From assembly GCA_031363085.1 (NCBI GenBank), contig JANLTU010000036.1:1-64000 (forward strand): a DNA stretch of 64,000 nucleotides. Direction: 5' to 3'. The DNA comes from UBA6921 sp031363085 (lineage in GTDB: Bacteria > Pseudomonadota > Gammaproteobacteria > SG8-11). The notes under the pieces are model-generated. The model was not told the origin of the DNA and searched no databases. It was given only the letters and a program-made list of their open reading frames with translations. The position numbers and the translations under genes are program-made. This document shows positions 54,152 through 63,338 of this stretch, one piece after another (position 1 is the stretch's first letter; each line of letters begins with the position of its first letter).

Positions 54152-54550
54152 GTGGACGCCATTCCCATCAAGCAGATGCCTGTTGTTGACACTTCTGTGC
54201 AAACACGGCTGGAGCCAAGTAACCGAGTTTCGAATGCCATCGTTGCCGGTTGTAGAAGCTCTCGATGTACTCGGTGATCTCGCGCATCGCCTGCGCCCGT
54301 GTTTCGTAACGTCGGTGATGCACCAATTCATTCTTGAGTGTGCCCCAGAAGCTTTCCATCGGCGCATTGTCATAACAATTCCCTTTGCGACTCATCGAGC
54401 ACTGCATGCCGAATTGATCCAACAATCGGCGGTAGTCATGTGCGCAATACGGGCTGCCGCGATCGCTGTGGTGAATCAGCCCCGGTGGCGGTCGTTTGTG
54501 CACCACAGCGCCGAACAGCGCGCGGGACACCCAGTCCTGGGTCATGCGCT
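54152..54550 (-). mobile_element. Truncated IS3-family insertion sequence
   Basis: The minus strand carries the C-terminal part (about 126 residues) of an IS3-type OrfB transposase: HHSDRGSPYCAHDYRRLL, then SMSRKGNCYDNAPMESFWGT with the last acidic residue of the DDE triad, and EYIESFYNRQRWHSKLGYL. The first Asp and OrfA are missing. A terminal sequence beginning AGTGGACGCCATTCCC near 54151 may be the right end. It abuts a mutS-like fragment at about 54550. Not functional on its own. Confidence 0.85.
54168..54545 (-). pseudogene. IS3-family transposase OrfB, 5-prime truncated
   Basis: 125 codons from an internal Met. Two of three catalytic acidic positions (Asp in HHSDRG and Glu in PMESFWGT) remain; the N-terminal helix-turn-helix and first Asp are absent. 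In-frame codons before the Met read DER, matching the usual internal OrfB sequence ERM, so truncation lies a few bases upstream. Confidence 0.85.
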
Positions 54551-54674
54551 CGTCGCGCGTTCGATCACCGTGCGTGGTACGCCCGCGAGCGCTGCGACTT
54601 GCAAGCCATAGCTTTGGCTTGCCGGGCCGTCATGCACGGCGTACATGAACACGATGTGGTCGCCGTGCCCGTGC
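54551..54674 (-). pseudogene. mutS-like C-terminal fragment
   Basis: About 41 codons reading GDHIVFMYAVHDGPASQSYG and LQVAALAGVPRTVIERA, which match the conserved end of the MutS ATPase domain (HAVxxGPAxQSYGLQVAxLAGVP). Everything before it is missing, and the next residues are not MutS-like. The fragment joins the truncated transposase exactly, indicating a deletion or recombination scar. A complete mutS must be elsewhere if the cell has one. Confidence 0.75.
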
Positions 54675-54894
54675 GCGCGTGGTCCCGCTGGCAGGCCATT
54701 TTTGCCCGTGACGAAGTCGCCGTTGTCGGTGCCGAGCAACAGGGTCGCGTACGAGGGCACAGTCATGGGCTAAAGCAACGAGTAATCTCGTATCTGAGTC
54801 CGGCCGCTATGCCATCACCAGTATCGAATGGCGGTGCGGACTGTAAGGTTCGTTGTTAAGATGAACACCGCAGTATTTTTGAATGGGAGGCACC

Positions 54895-55131
54895 ATGTCC
54901 AAGAATGTCACGATTGAAGAAGCCGACGGCCATTTGGGCGACCTGATCAAACTCGCAGAACAGGGCGAGGATGTGGTGATTGTACAAAATAGCCAACCCA
55001 AGGCGCGGTTGGTGCCTGTGCGCAGTGTCACCGGTGCGCGGGTGTTTGGTCAGTACCACGGCAAGATTGCCGTGAAAACAGATTTCGACGCGCCGCTGCC
55101 GGATGATTTCTGGCTTGGACAGAACGCGTGA
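54895..55131 (+). CDS. Phd/YefM-type antitoxin
   Basis: 78 residues. The N-terminal half IEEADGHLGDLIKLAEQGED followed by VVIVQNSQPKARLVPV is the Phd/YefM DNA-binding fold. The C-terminal tail ending LPDDFWLGQNA would wrap around the toxin. It binds its own promoter and neutralises the PIN toxin encoded with a four-base overlap downstream. GGGAGG precedes the ATG at 54895. Confidence 0.88.
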   Translation: MSKNVTIEEADGHLGDLIKLAEQGEDVVIVQNSQPKARLVPVRSVTGARVFGQYHGKIAVKTDFDAPLPDDFWLGQNA

Positions 55132-55525
55132 AGTTGTTGCTCGACACCCACGTTTTTCTTTGGCTCATGAGCACACCGGGAAAACTTCCGGCCTCAATGT
55201 TGGCGGCTTGCCAGGATCGCGATAACACACCTTGTTGCTCAGCGCCGCCAGCGTGTGGGAAATCCAGATCAAGCATCAGCGCAATAAAATCGAGCTCGGC
55301 GTGCCGCTGGTGCAGATTGTCGCTGAACAAACGCAAGCGGGTGTTATGTCGTTGCTGCCAATTGAAGCGCGGCATGTGCTCGCCATCTACGACTTGCCAC
55401 TCCATCACAACGACCCGTTCGACCGGTTACTGCTGGCGCAGGCACGCACCGAAGGCGCAGCCTTAGTCACCGCCGATGCAGTTATTCGCCAGCACTACGG
55501 CGCACTGGTGCAACTATTGGGTTAG
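55128..55525 (+). pseudogene. PIN-domain (VapC-like) toxin, frameshifted
   Basis: The first 33 codons (KLLLDTHVFLWLMSTPGKLP) are in one frame; the rest (LLLSAASVWEIQIKHQRNKI to the end QHYGALVQLLG) is in the next. The first Asp, the SVWE Glu and the FDRLLLAQA Asp of the PIN active site are all still encoded. The break coincides with ACACAC at 55225-55230; removal of one AC unit would restore a full 132-residue toxin. Probably inactive as read, or a sequencing/slippage effect. It overlaps the antitoxin stop codon. Confidence 0.85.
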
Positions 55526-55964
55526 TGCGGGCACAAGAAACGCACGTCGCACCGGATAACAAAATCGCCGCTATAAAACGGACGGTCGAAAGAACGACTG
55601 CGGATGCCTCTTATATAGCCAAACGTACGGTCAATTGTCTAATTCATCATCCATTCAATACGTCACTACTGCACTGTCCGCTTCGTCACGGAACCAGACA
55701 TTCCAGAACCCCATTCTCGACTTTTTAGAACGACGCTATGGCCGTCACCGGCCGGTCAACAATCGTTTTTACTGTCACGATTGATTTGCGCACGTCGTAA
55801 TCAGAATTTTCAGAATTTATCGTCGCCTGTTTTTCAAGGGCAACGGACGTAGCCTGCTATAAGACTGGGTGGCGCCCGACATCAACATCACTAGCCCCAG
55901 TTTTTAATGCGCAGCTCAGCAAACTGCCGACGATCTGTTCGTCGGCAGGTTTTTTCCTTGCTGG
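55526..55964. other. 439-bp intergenic region without supported genes
   Basis: No convincing gene. A TTG-started 49-codon frame at 55635-55784 has no ribosome site. The right end holds a terminator hairpin. The region follows the toxin-antitoxin pair and may be remnant mobile DNA. Confidence 0.5.
55924..55956. terminator. Terminator hairpin downstream of the peroxiredoxin gene
   Basis: Perfect 10-bp stem CTGCCGACGA/TCGTCGGCAG with a five-base loop. T6 follows on the plus strand and a shorter TTT on the minus strand, so it may serve both directions. Confidence 0.75.
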
Positions 55965-56732
55965 TTATTTGCCGTGCAGTTGTTCTAGTGTCGCCAATAT
56001 CTCTGCAGGCTCCATGCGCTTTTTGTAATCGGTATCGGCGAATGCCAAGCGTATGACGCCTGCTTTATCGATGACCAGTGTTCCCGGTATGGGCAGGCCC
56101 AAGCGGCCTTTTCCATTAAAAGACGCGATATCCAGGCCAAAGGCATGTTTGTACGAGGCGTCCAGTTCCGGTGAAACTTCCCAGAGCAGTTTGTACGATT
56201 TAATGACTGAATAGTCCAAATCGCTTAGCACCTCGAAAGGGTAGCCATCTTTTTTAAATTGGGCCTGGGTTTTATCAGGTGTCTGTGGAGTGATCGCAAC
56301 AATAGATGCTCCGTACTTTTTGAATTGCGGCAGTGACTCCGCGAGTTGGTGCATTTGCAGGTTGCAATAGGGGCACCAGGCGCCACGATAGAACGTCAAA
56401 ACAATGGGGCCTTTCTTTAGCAAGGCACTGAGCTTGACTGTTTTGCCATTGGGATTTTTCAGTGAAAAATCTGGTGCTTTTTCACCGATTTTTAGACCGG
56501 CATCCGGCATTTGTTTTGCCAGCTCTTCCGATGCTTTCGTGAAAACCGCCATGTCGTGTTCGTCAACTTTGATGGCGTCTTTACCCGTATAGAGTTGCTT
56601 GTCCACCTCTTTTACGCCTTCGGCGTAATTCGGCAGAGCCGGGTTCACTTCAGACGCTTGCGCCGTTGACAGCCCCGGAATACTTATTGTGTAAACGATG
56701 CCCAGCATCGCGATGGCATTAAACAGTTTCAT
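55965..56732 (-). CDS. Secreted peroxiredoxin-like protein (AhpC/TSA family)
   Basis: 255 residues with a signal peptide (about 1-26, ending TAQAS). The thioredoxin-fold domain (about 80-250) has FYRGAWCPYCNLQMHQLAE with a Cys-Pro-Tyr-Cys pair, then GASIVAITPQTPDKT. The CXXC form belongs to the AhpC/TSA-like group often called redoxin; it may reduce peroxides or act as a thiol oxidoreductase in the periplasm. TAGGAG precedes the ATG. The gene is alone. Confidence 0.9.
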   Translation of the reverse strand: MKLFNAIAMLGIVYTISIPGLSTAQASEVNPALPNYAEGVKEVDKQLYTGKDAIKVDEHDMAVFTKASEELAKQMPDAGLKIGEKAPDFSLKNPNGKTVKLSALLKKGPIVLTFYRGAWCPYCNLQMHQLAESLPQFKKYGASIVAITPQTPDKTQAQFKKDGYPFEVLSDLDYSVIKSYKLLWEVSPELDASYKHAFGLDIASFNGKGRLGLPIPGTLVIDKAGVIRLAFADTDYKKRMEPAEILATLEQLHGK

Positions 56733-57020
56733 GCAAAACTCCTATTGTAGTGAACTTGTTAGACACGCTGGGTTAGTCGCAAGTGACTATGAGACCTTAC
56801 GGCGAATATTAAAAATCCCAATGTTCTGGAAACTCACCCAGACAAAAAATGCGTGGCGCAGATTCATGCGGTCATGCAGTTATGAAGGTGGCCGGGATTG
56901 TTCCAAAATTAAATCGGCTCAAAAATTTGTGACGGGTAAACGGCGCACGCCACTTCATTTCGGGCTGCCAGCCACATCAGATGTCCCCTGCAATGTAATA
57001 TTTATGTCATGATATGACTC

Positions 57021-57746
57021 CTACATGAGCGAAAACTGGCGTTCCACTGCCTTGTGGTCCGTCTTCCACGCGGCATAAAGTTGCGTCGACATCGGGTCTG
57101 GGAAAATATCTTCGCTGCCAGACTCAACCCCCGCGACAATCGCAGATGCAATGTCGGCGGGTTTGGTTTTAGGCATGTCTACGCCAGCGAGCATGTCGGT
57201 GTCCACCGCGCCGGGAAACACACCGAAGACCCGGATGTTCTTGCTGGCGAGGGTTGCGCGCAGCGACTGCGTCATCGACCACGCTGCGGCTTTTGACGCG
57301 TTATAGGTGGACAGGCCCGGCATGCTGGCGAGCGCGACTAACGTCAGCATATTGATGATCGCGCCGCCGCCATTGGCCTCAATGACCGGCGCGAAGGCGC
57401 GCGCCATATTGAGCTTGCCGTAGAAATTGGTGGCGAATTGCCGTGCAACCTTGTCGGTCGCGACATCGACGAAGCTGCCGAATTCCAGAATGCCGGCATT
57501 GTTGATCAACACAGTTACATCGGGGGCTGCTGCTGTGGCCGCGTGGATGTGTTCCGCGTTGGTGACATCAAGATGCATGGGCTGCACGCGTGCGCGATCC
57601 AGCGCCACGACCGCTTCCAGCGTTTTCACGTCGCGTGCCCCGGCGTAGATTTTTTTTGCACCGGAATTCAATAACGCCTTGACGAGCGCGAGGCCAATGC
57701 CTCGGTTGGCGCCGGTAACCAGGGCGGTTGCGTTTCTGATCTGCAT
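57021..57746 (-). CDS. Short-chain dehydrogenase/reductase
   Basis: 241 residues. The cofactor motif TGANRGIGLAL, NNAG and the catalytic Ser-Tyr-Lys with STYNASKAAAWSM are complete, so it is a classical NAD(P)-dependent oxidoreductase with unknown substrate. ATG at 57746 has GGAGAATGCC before it; a TTG at 57758 is less likely. It is divergent from a LysR-type regulator gene, which probably controls it. Confidence 0.92.
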   Translation of the reverse strand: MQIRNATALVTGANRGIGLALVKALLNSGAKKIYAGARDVKTLEAVVALDRARVQPMHLDVTNAEHIHAATAAAPDVTVLINNAGILEFGSFVDVATDKVARQFATNFYGKLNMARAFAPVIEANGGGAIINMLTLVALASMPGLSTYNASKAAAWSMTQSLRATLASKNIRVFGVFPGAVDTDMLAGVDMPKTKPADIASAIVAGVESGSEDIFPDPMSTQLYAAWKTDHKAVERQFSLM

Positions 57747-57939
57747 GGCATTCTCCAAAAGTGAGTTTCATCGAATATTCTCGTCAGCACTTGCCGTTGC
57801 CGGCGTGCTGCCGATGAGTGACTCTAGGCTCGAGGGTGCGCGCATTACAGAGCATTATCTTCATTGCTATGATGCAGATCGCGCACGAGTCGCGTGCCCA
57901 GCTCATTTGTATCTTCACTCGTCGGAGATTGGCCATCGT

Positions 57940-58827
57940 ATGGATACCAATGCGCTCGAACTTTTTTCGCTGGTCGTCAAGCACGGCAGTTTCGCTGCTG
58001 CGGCCCGGGACCGGAACCTGGATCCCTCGTCGGTTTCACGCATCATCGCCGGGCTTGAAACGGAGCTGGGCGTGCGGCTGTTTCAGCGCAACACCCGTCA
58101 ATTGGCGCTGACCGAGGCGGGCAATGTTTACTTCCAGCGCATCGAGCCGCTGATCGAGGAAATACAGCATGCGCAGCACGCCGCTGTCGATGTTTCCAGC
58201 CGGGTTACCGGAACGTTGCGCGTGACTGCTTCTAACTCGTTCGGGCTGAAGTTCGTCGTGCCGCGCCTTCCGGCGTTCGCACAACACTATCCGGAATTGG
58301 TCGTGGATCTGATGCTGACCGACGCGGTCGTAGACCTCTTGAGCGAGCGTATGGACATCGCGATTCGTCTCGGCACGCTTGCGGATTCGAATATGGTTTC
58401 TCAAGTGCTCACGTACACGCGCTATCGGGTGGTCGCGAGTCCAGCATATTTACAAAGACATGGCACACCGAAGCAGCCGGTTCAGGTGAGTGAGCACAAT
58501 GGCCTGCTGTTTCCGCTGGCAGGATTTCGCTCGCGTTGGATTTTCCGCGACAAGAAAGGTGTGCAGAGCGAGGTTCCGATCAAGGGCAAGTTATTGGTGT
58601 CCAACGCCATCGGATTGCAGCAGTGCGCGCTGGCCGGAATGGGGCTTGCGCTGTTGCCGGGCTGGCTGGTTCAAGACGATATCGAGTCAGGCAAGCTTGT
58701 CGACCTGTTCCCGACATGGGAAGTCACTGCGACGGACTTCGAGACGGCGGCGTGGTTCGTTTATCCGTCGCGCGCCTATGTCCCCTTGAAGGTGCGCGTG
58801 TTCATCGACTTTATGCGCGCAGTTTGA
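57940..58827 (+). CDS. LysR-type transcriptional regulator
   Basis: 295 residues: winged helix-turn-helix (1-65) with ELFSLVVKHGSFAAAARDRN and SRIIAGLETELGVRLFQR, then a substrate-binding domain (about 90-290). It should regulate the divergent short-chain dehydrogenase gene in response to a small effector. The ATG at 57940 gives the normal LysR length; the reading back to 57679 covers the divergent gene. Confidence 0.92.
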   Translation: MDTNALELFSLVVKHGSFAAAARDRNLDPSSVSRIIAGLETELGVRLFQRNTRQLALTEAGNVYFQRIEPLIEEIQHAQHAAVDVSSRVTGTLRVTASNSFGLKFVVPRLPAFAQHYPELVVDLMLTDAVVDLLSERMDIAIRLGTLADSNMVSQVLTYTRYRVVASPAYLQRHGTPKQPVQVSEHNGLLFPLAGFRSRWIFRDKKGVQSEVPIKGKLLVSNAIGLQQCALAGMGLALLPGWLVQDDIESGKLVDLFPTWEVTATDFETAAWFVYPSRAYVPLKVRVFIDFMRAV

Positions 58828-58862
58828 AGCTGGGCAGACCGTTCCGGGTCGCAGGCTTATTG

Positions 58863-61751
58863 TTAATACGCGGCGCCGATGCCGAGATACACCTGATTTT
58901 CGCCGCCGGCGTCGATGCCGTGCGCGTAGCCCAGACGTAAATCCAGCATGATCCAGTAACCCAGCACGGTGTCGACGTGCAGTTCCACGCCGGCGCCCCG
59001 GCGCAGTGTTTCCTTGCTTGCGCCGGTGAACCAGGCTTCGCCGGCATTGACGAAGATGCTGGCGTGTACTTGATGCACGCCCACCGGCGGCGACATGATG
59101 CCGTATTCAACGCGCTGAATCGGCAGGCGCCATTCGGCGGCGACCAGTTCGACGCGATTGCCGCGCAAATCAATCAGACCCTCGGGGTAGCCGCGCAACG
59201 AAAAGCGTCGTTGATTGAACAAGGATTCAGTCGGCAAGGCCAACGGCGGCGCCGCCGCCTCGCTGGCGGCACCGCCCAGGCGAAACGGCCGCGCAAAGTC
59301 GCTGCCGCGTCCGGCCAGCGCACGTAACGCGAGCACGTGCTGGTCGCCCAGGGGCAGATATTCGCGCCAGTCGAGCAAGGCCACGTTACCGGCATAATCG
59401 CTGCGCAAGACATCGCTGTTCTCGATGGTTAGTTGCACCCGGCGGCCGTCGCCGGCGCTGACGGAAATCGGATAGTGCTTAGCGCTGTTAAATGTCACGC
59501 CCAGGCCCACTAGGGCATCGGTCTGGGTGGAGGCGGTATAGCGCGGGTTGATTATCAGCGCATCGTGTTCTCGGGTGTAAACCAGAGCGGTATGCAAACC
59601 CCATTGCGAGTCGGCGGACAGCAGCGGTGTTACGGTTTCAGCAGCCAACGCGTCCGAGAAACGGATGCGAGCCACGACCTCTTGACTGTCGAGATAGTCC
59701 AGCGGCACGCGCGAGGCGTGTAATTTGAGCGTGGGATTCCAACGGTCGTAGATATAGGCGAGGTCGCCCAGTAACCATTTATTTTTAACATCAAGCCCGG
59801 CACGCAAGGAGTAGTCGTGACGCGCCAATGCGTCTCCACCGCCGGTAAAAAAGCCCAGTTCGGTGTGTTGTTTGGTGACGCTCCAATAGGGAAACCACCA
59901 TTTGGGCTTGACCGATTCCCAGGGCGAATAATCACTGGCTGGGTAAGCAGCGCCGGCTGCCGGAGCGGCGACCGGTGCGGCATTAGGCTGGCCGGGTGCG
60001 AGCGTGCGGCCAGTGCCGGTAGCCATGTCGACGTCAATCTTGAAAATGTCATAACCCTGCGCCGTGACGCCGGAGTAATACAGTATGGATTGATCGGCGC
60101 TCAGGCTGGGGTGGAAGGCGCCGCCGCGCACCTGGGTGAGCGCCGTCACGTGGCGTGTGGCTAAATCCAGGCGCTGAATGTTGTACACGCCGTCGTAGTC
60201 GGCGCTGTACACCACGCTGTTACCGTTCGGTGTAAAGCTCGCGTGCGCTTCAATGGCGTCGTCGTCAGTGAGCTTGCTCCAGGTGCGGGTTGCGATATCA
60301 AACAGTTGCAGGTTCCACTGTCCGGCGCTCCACATGGCCGCGACGATGCGCGTTCCGTCCGGTGAAAAGTGCGCTTCACCGATGACTTGTTTTTCAGTGC
60401 CTTGCCAGAGTACATCCACGCGCGTGCCGCTGCTGTCCAGCAGGTGCAGGGCGCTGTTGCCTAATTGGTTGTGCACGGCAAGAATCTTGTCGCCGGCCGG
60501 GTTCCAGGTTGCATAGCGATAGCGCTGCGCAACGGTGAGGCGCTGCATCGAGTAAGTGTCAAGATCGATGCGGTAGAGGTCGGAGTATTCATTGGTGTTG
60601 CGTACCACGTCGAGTTGCGTGAGCAAAATTCCGGCGCGCGGATGGATGTCGAAGCGCGTGGAATGAATGCGCGCGACACTGCGCGGCGCGTCGCTGCCGG
60701 ATGCCAAGCGCATTAGTTGGGTATGACTTGCAAGGTCGCTGCGTACGTAATAAACATCGCCGTTCGGCAGCACGACCGGGTGCTGGGTGTAGTGGCCGTC
60801 ATGGGTTATTTGCGCGCCTTCATGTACGCCGGCCGCTGCGATGGCTGCGATTTGCGGCTGAAAGCGTTCTTGCAAGTAAGCGCTGAATTCAGGCCAGAGC
60901 TGATCCAGGTCGCGGCCGAAGATGCGGCGGCTGGTTCCGTTCAAGCGGAACGGTATGAGGTTGCTGCTATATTCACCGATCCATTCGCGCAGCCGTTCGC
61001 GGCCGTATTTGGCTTGAATGAACTCCATGAAATAAACGCCATACAAATAACGCGTAGTGCCGTCGGGCCAGGTCACGACAGGCTGGTTAACCTGGCGCAG
61101 CGGTTTGATGCCATTGGCCACTTCCAGGCGCATCAACATCTGGTAGGCCGAGCTTTGCCCACGGCCGATGCCGCGCGCAACATCGGTTTCCAAAAACGTG
61201 GCCAGCCCTTCAATCGGCCAACTGGGTTGCAATAGGTTGGGAAACAGCCACGGAAAAATGCGCCCGAAGATTTCGCGCAGTCCGGCGGCGGCTCCAGCGG
61301 CTTTGTCCAGGTGCAGTGCGTGCGTGTATTCGTGGGTGATCAGATAATCGAGCCAATTATCGTAGTCTTCCAAGGTGTCGATGTCGTCGGGCGGCGTGAC
61401 AATGATCACCATTTCGTTGTTCGGTGTCGGCGTCGTGGAGCCATTGCTGAGGTCGGCGCGATCAGTCAATACCAGCTCCGTCGGTTGCGCCGGTGTCCAG
61501 GCAAAGAACGGCTGCAAGTGTTCGTGTACGCGTTCGGCAATGACCGCGACCTGTTGGGCGAGGGCGTCTTCGTCGTCGTGAAAATGAATGTTGAAGTGCG
61601 CGGTGTGCAGGGTCTGCCAGTGCAGCGCCGGGTCGTACGAAAAGGCGGCGTACGCGGTATTAAACAGCATGCAGCAGAGGCTCGTCAGCAGAAAAATAGT
61701 CGCTCTCGCGCAGCCCTGCGTCCGTGATACCGGTACATTGAAGGCGCGCAT
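58863..61751 (-). CDS. Secreted gluzincin-like peptidase with TolB-type propeller and C-terminal barrel
   Basis: 962 residues with a signal peptide (about 1-36). A peptidase-MA-like domain (about 40-290) has LITHEYTHALHLDK (zinc motif HEYTH) and a downstream IEGLATFLE Glu as likely third ligand. A WD40/TolB-like propeller (about 300-600) has repeats such as HFSPDGTRIVAAMW and SFTPNGNSVVYSADYDG. The last 350 residues look like an outer-membrane beta-barrel, ending with aromatic Tyr (YLGIGAAY). It probably sits in the outer membrane. It starts 3 bp after the argA stop codon. Confidence 0.83.
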   Translation of the reverse strand: MRAFNVPVSRTQGCARATIFLLTSLCCMLFNTAYAAFSYDPALHWQTLHTAHFNIHFHDDEDALAQQVAVIAERVHEHLQPFFAWTPAQPTELVLTDRADLSNGSTTPTPNNEMVIIVTPPDDIDTLEDYDNWLDYLITHEYTHALHLDKAAGAAAGLREIFGRIFPWLFPNLLQPSWPIEGLATFLETDVARGIGRGQSSAYQMLMRLEVANGIKPLRQVNQPVVTWPDGTTRYLYGVYFMEFIQAKYGRERLREWIGEYSSNLIPFRLNGTSRRIFGRDLDQLWPEFSAYLQERFQPQIAAIAAAGVHEGAQITHDGHYTQHPVVLPNGDVYYVRSDLASHTQLMRLASGSDAPRSVARIHSTRFDIHPRAGILLTQLDVVRNTNEYSDLYRIDLDTYSMQRLTVAQRYRYATWNPAGDKILAVHNQLGNSALHLLDSSGTRVDVLWQGTEKQVIGEAHFSPDGTRIVAAMWSAGQWNLQLFDIATRTWSKLTDDDAIEAHASFTPNGNSVVYSADYDGVYNIQRLDLATRHVTALTQVRGGAFHPSLSADQSILYYSGVTAQGYDIFKIDVDMATGTGRTLAPGQPNAAPVAAPAAGAAYPASDYSPWESVKPKWWFPYWSVTKQHTELGFFTGGGDALARHDYSLRAGLDVKNKWLLGDLAYIYDRWNPTLKLHASRVPLDYLDSQEVVARIRFSDALAAETVTPLLSADSQWGLHTALVYTREHDALIINPRYTASTQTDALVGLGVTFNSAKHYPISVSAGDGRRVQLTIENSDVLRSDYAGNVALLDWREYLPLGDQHVLALRALAGRGSDFARPFRLGGAASEAAAPPLALPTESLFNQRRFSLRGYPEGLIDLRGNRVELVAAEWRLPIQRVEYGIMSPPVGVHQVHASIFVNAGEAWFTGASKETLRRGAGVELHVDTVLGYWIMLDLRLGYAHGIDAGGENQVYLGIGAAY

Positions 61752-61754
61752 TGG

Positions 61755-63077
61755 TTAAAGGTTCTTTAAGTAAACGTGTGAGCGGCGCTGGTAGTTGTAG
61801 AGCGCCTGTTTTTTGATCGGCAGGGCGGTGATGTCGGCGCGCTCAAAACCGCGTTCGATAAACCAATGCGCGGTCTGGGTGGTGAGTACGAATAGCCGTT
61901 TGACGCCAATTTTTTTTGCGCGCCGTTCCAGGTAAGAAAGCAAGGCGTCGCCCCGGCCGCTGTCGCGATAGTCGGGATGCACCGCCAAACCCGCCAGCTC
62001 GCCGACGCTTTCGCCGGGATACGGATACAGCGCGGCGCAGCCGATGATCATGCCGTCGCGTTCCACCACGCTGAATTGATCGATTTCGGTTTCCAGCAAT
62101 TCACGCGAGCGCCGCACCAAAATGCCCTCGGCTTCCAGCGGCGCGATTAATTCCAGAATGCCGCCGACGTCGTCGATGCTGGCCTGGCGCATGCCTTCAA
62201 AGACGTCGGCGTTCACCAAGCTGCCGATGCCGTCACGCGTGAACAGTTCCAGCAGCAAGCCGCCATCGACGCGCCGGTTGAGCACGTGCACCCGGCGGGT
62301 GCCGTTGTTGCACACGCGCACGGCGCTTTTCAGCAGCGCGATGTCGTCGTCCAGCACCGAAGTGTTGGCTGCCAGCGCCTGTTCTGCGTCGTGCACCGAC
62401 AGTTCACGCAACACCCGCTTGCGCCGGTCGCGTAATCCAGGGGCCTCAGCGAGACAAATAAGTTTCTCGGCTTTCAGCGCGATGGCGGCCGAAGTGGCAA
62501 CGTCCAGCATGCCAAGGTTGAACACTTCGCCGGTCGGTGAATAACCCAAAGGCGACAGCAGCACGATGGTGCCGTCCTGCAGGTGACGTTGCAGGGCTTC
62601 GGCGTCGATACGGCGCACTTCGCCGGTGTGCCCGTAATCGACGCCGTCGCGAACCCCCAACGGCCGCGCCGCGACAAAGTTGCCGGATGCCACACGGATG
62701 CGCGCGCCGGCCATCGGCGAGTTTGCCAGGCCCATCGACAGCAGCGCCTCGATCTCGACTTTTACGCTGCCGACCGCTTCTTTAACGCAGGTCAGCGCCA
62801 CTGCGTCGGTGACGCGCAGGCCGTTAACATAATGCAACTCCGCGCCCCGTTCGCGCAGACGTTGCTCGATCTGCGGGCGCGCGCCGTGCACCAGCACCAA
62901 GCGAATCCCCAGGCTGTTGAGCAAGGCGAGATCATGAATCAGGTGCGGGAAGTGCGCGTCGGCGACCGCATCGCCGTCGAACGCGATGACGAAAGTTTTG
63001 CCGCGAAACGCATTGATATACGGCGCGGAATTGCGAAACCACTGCACGAACGGACTATTATTTTTTTCGTTGCCCAC
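61755..63077 (-). CDS. argA: Amino-acid N-acetyltransferase (N-acetylglutamate synthase)
   Basis: 440 residues: an amino-acid-kinase-like domain (about 1-290) with RLVLVHGARPQIEQRLRERG and a GNAT domain (about 295-440) with GCAALYPYPGESVGELAGLA and YRDSGRGDALLSYLE. It acetylates glutamate from acetyl-CoA, the first step of arginine synthesis, and the kinase-like domain normally binds arginine for feedback inhibition. GTG start at 63077. Same strand and nearly overlapping the downstream peptidase gene. Confidence 0.95.
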   Translation of the reverse strand: MGNEKNNSPFVQWFRNSAPYINAFRGKTFVIAFDGDAVADAHFPHLIHDLALLNSLGIRLVLVHGARPQIEQRLRERGAELHYVNGLRVTDAVALTCVKEAVGSVKVEIEALLSMGLANSPMAGARIRVASGNFVAARPLGVRDGVDYGHTGEVRRIDAEALQRHLQDGTIVLLSPLGYSPTGEVFNLGMLDVATSAAIALKAEKLICLAEAPGLRDRRKRVLRELSVHDAEQALAANTSVLDDDIALLKSAVRVCNNGTRRVHVLNRRVDGGLLLELFTRDGIGSLVNADVFEGMRQASIDDVGGILELIAPLEAEGILVRRSRELLETEIDQFSVVERDGMIIGCAALYPYPGESVGELAGLAVHPDYRDSGRGDALLSYLERRAKKIGVKRLFVLTTQTAHWFIERGFERADITALPIKKQALYNYQRRSHVYLKNL

Positions 63078-63338
63078 GGGTGGACTCGTTGCGTTGGATG
63101 AAAAATATCGCCGCCAAAATACAACGGAATCCGCATTCTACATGATGCGGTCTTGCGCGCAGAAAAATCGGCCGGGACACACGTGAGCACTGCGTGTGTT
63201 ACTCAATAAAAGATGACATAAGCCGATAAAACCGACATGGGTGGCGTTTGAATTTTGGCGTCGACTAAAAAGTTCTTCCGATGCTTCTTGAGGTGGTCCT
63301 TGATCGCTGCATTTAATTTCAAGTTTATAAGGCGAAGC

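Noticed and set aside
55635..55784. 49-codon TTG-started frame with fairly protein-like composition after the toxin gene
   Set aside because: No ribosome binding site, no recognised family and no partner; kept only as part of the intergenic note.
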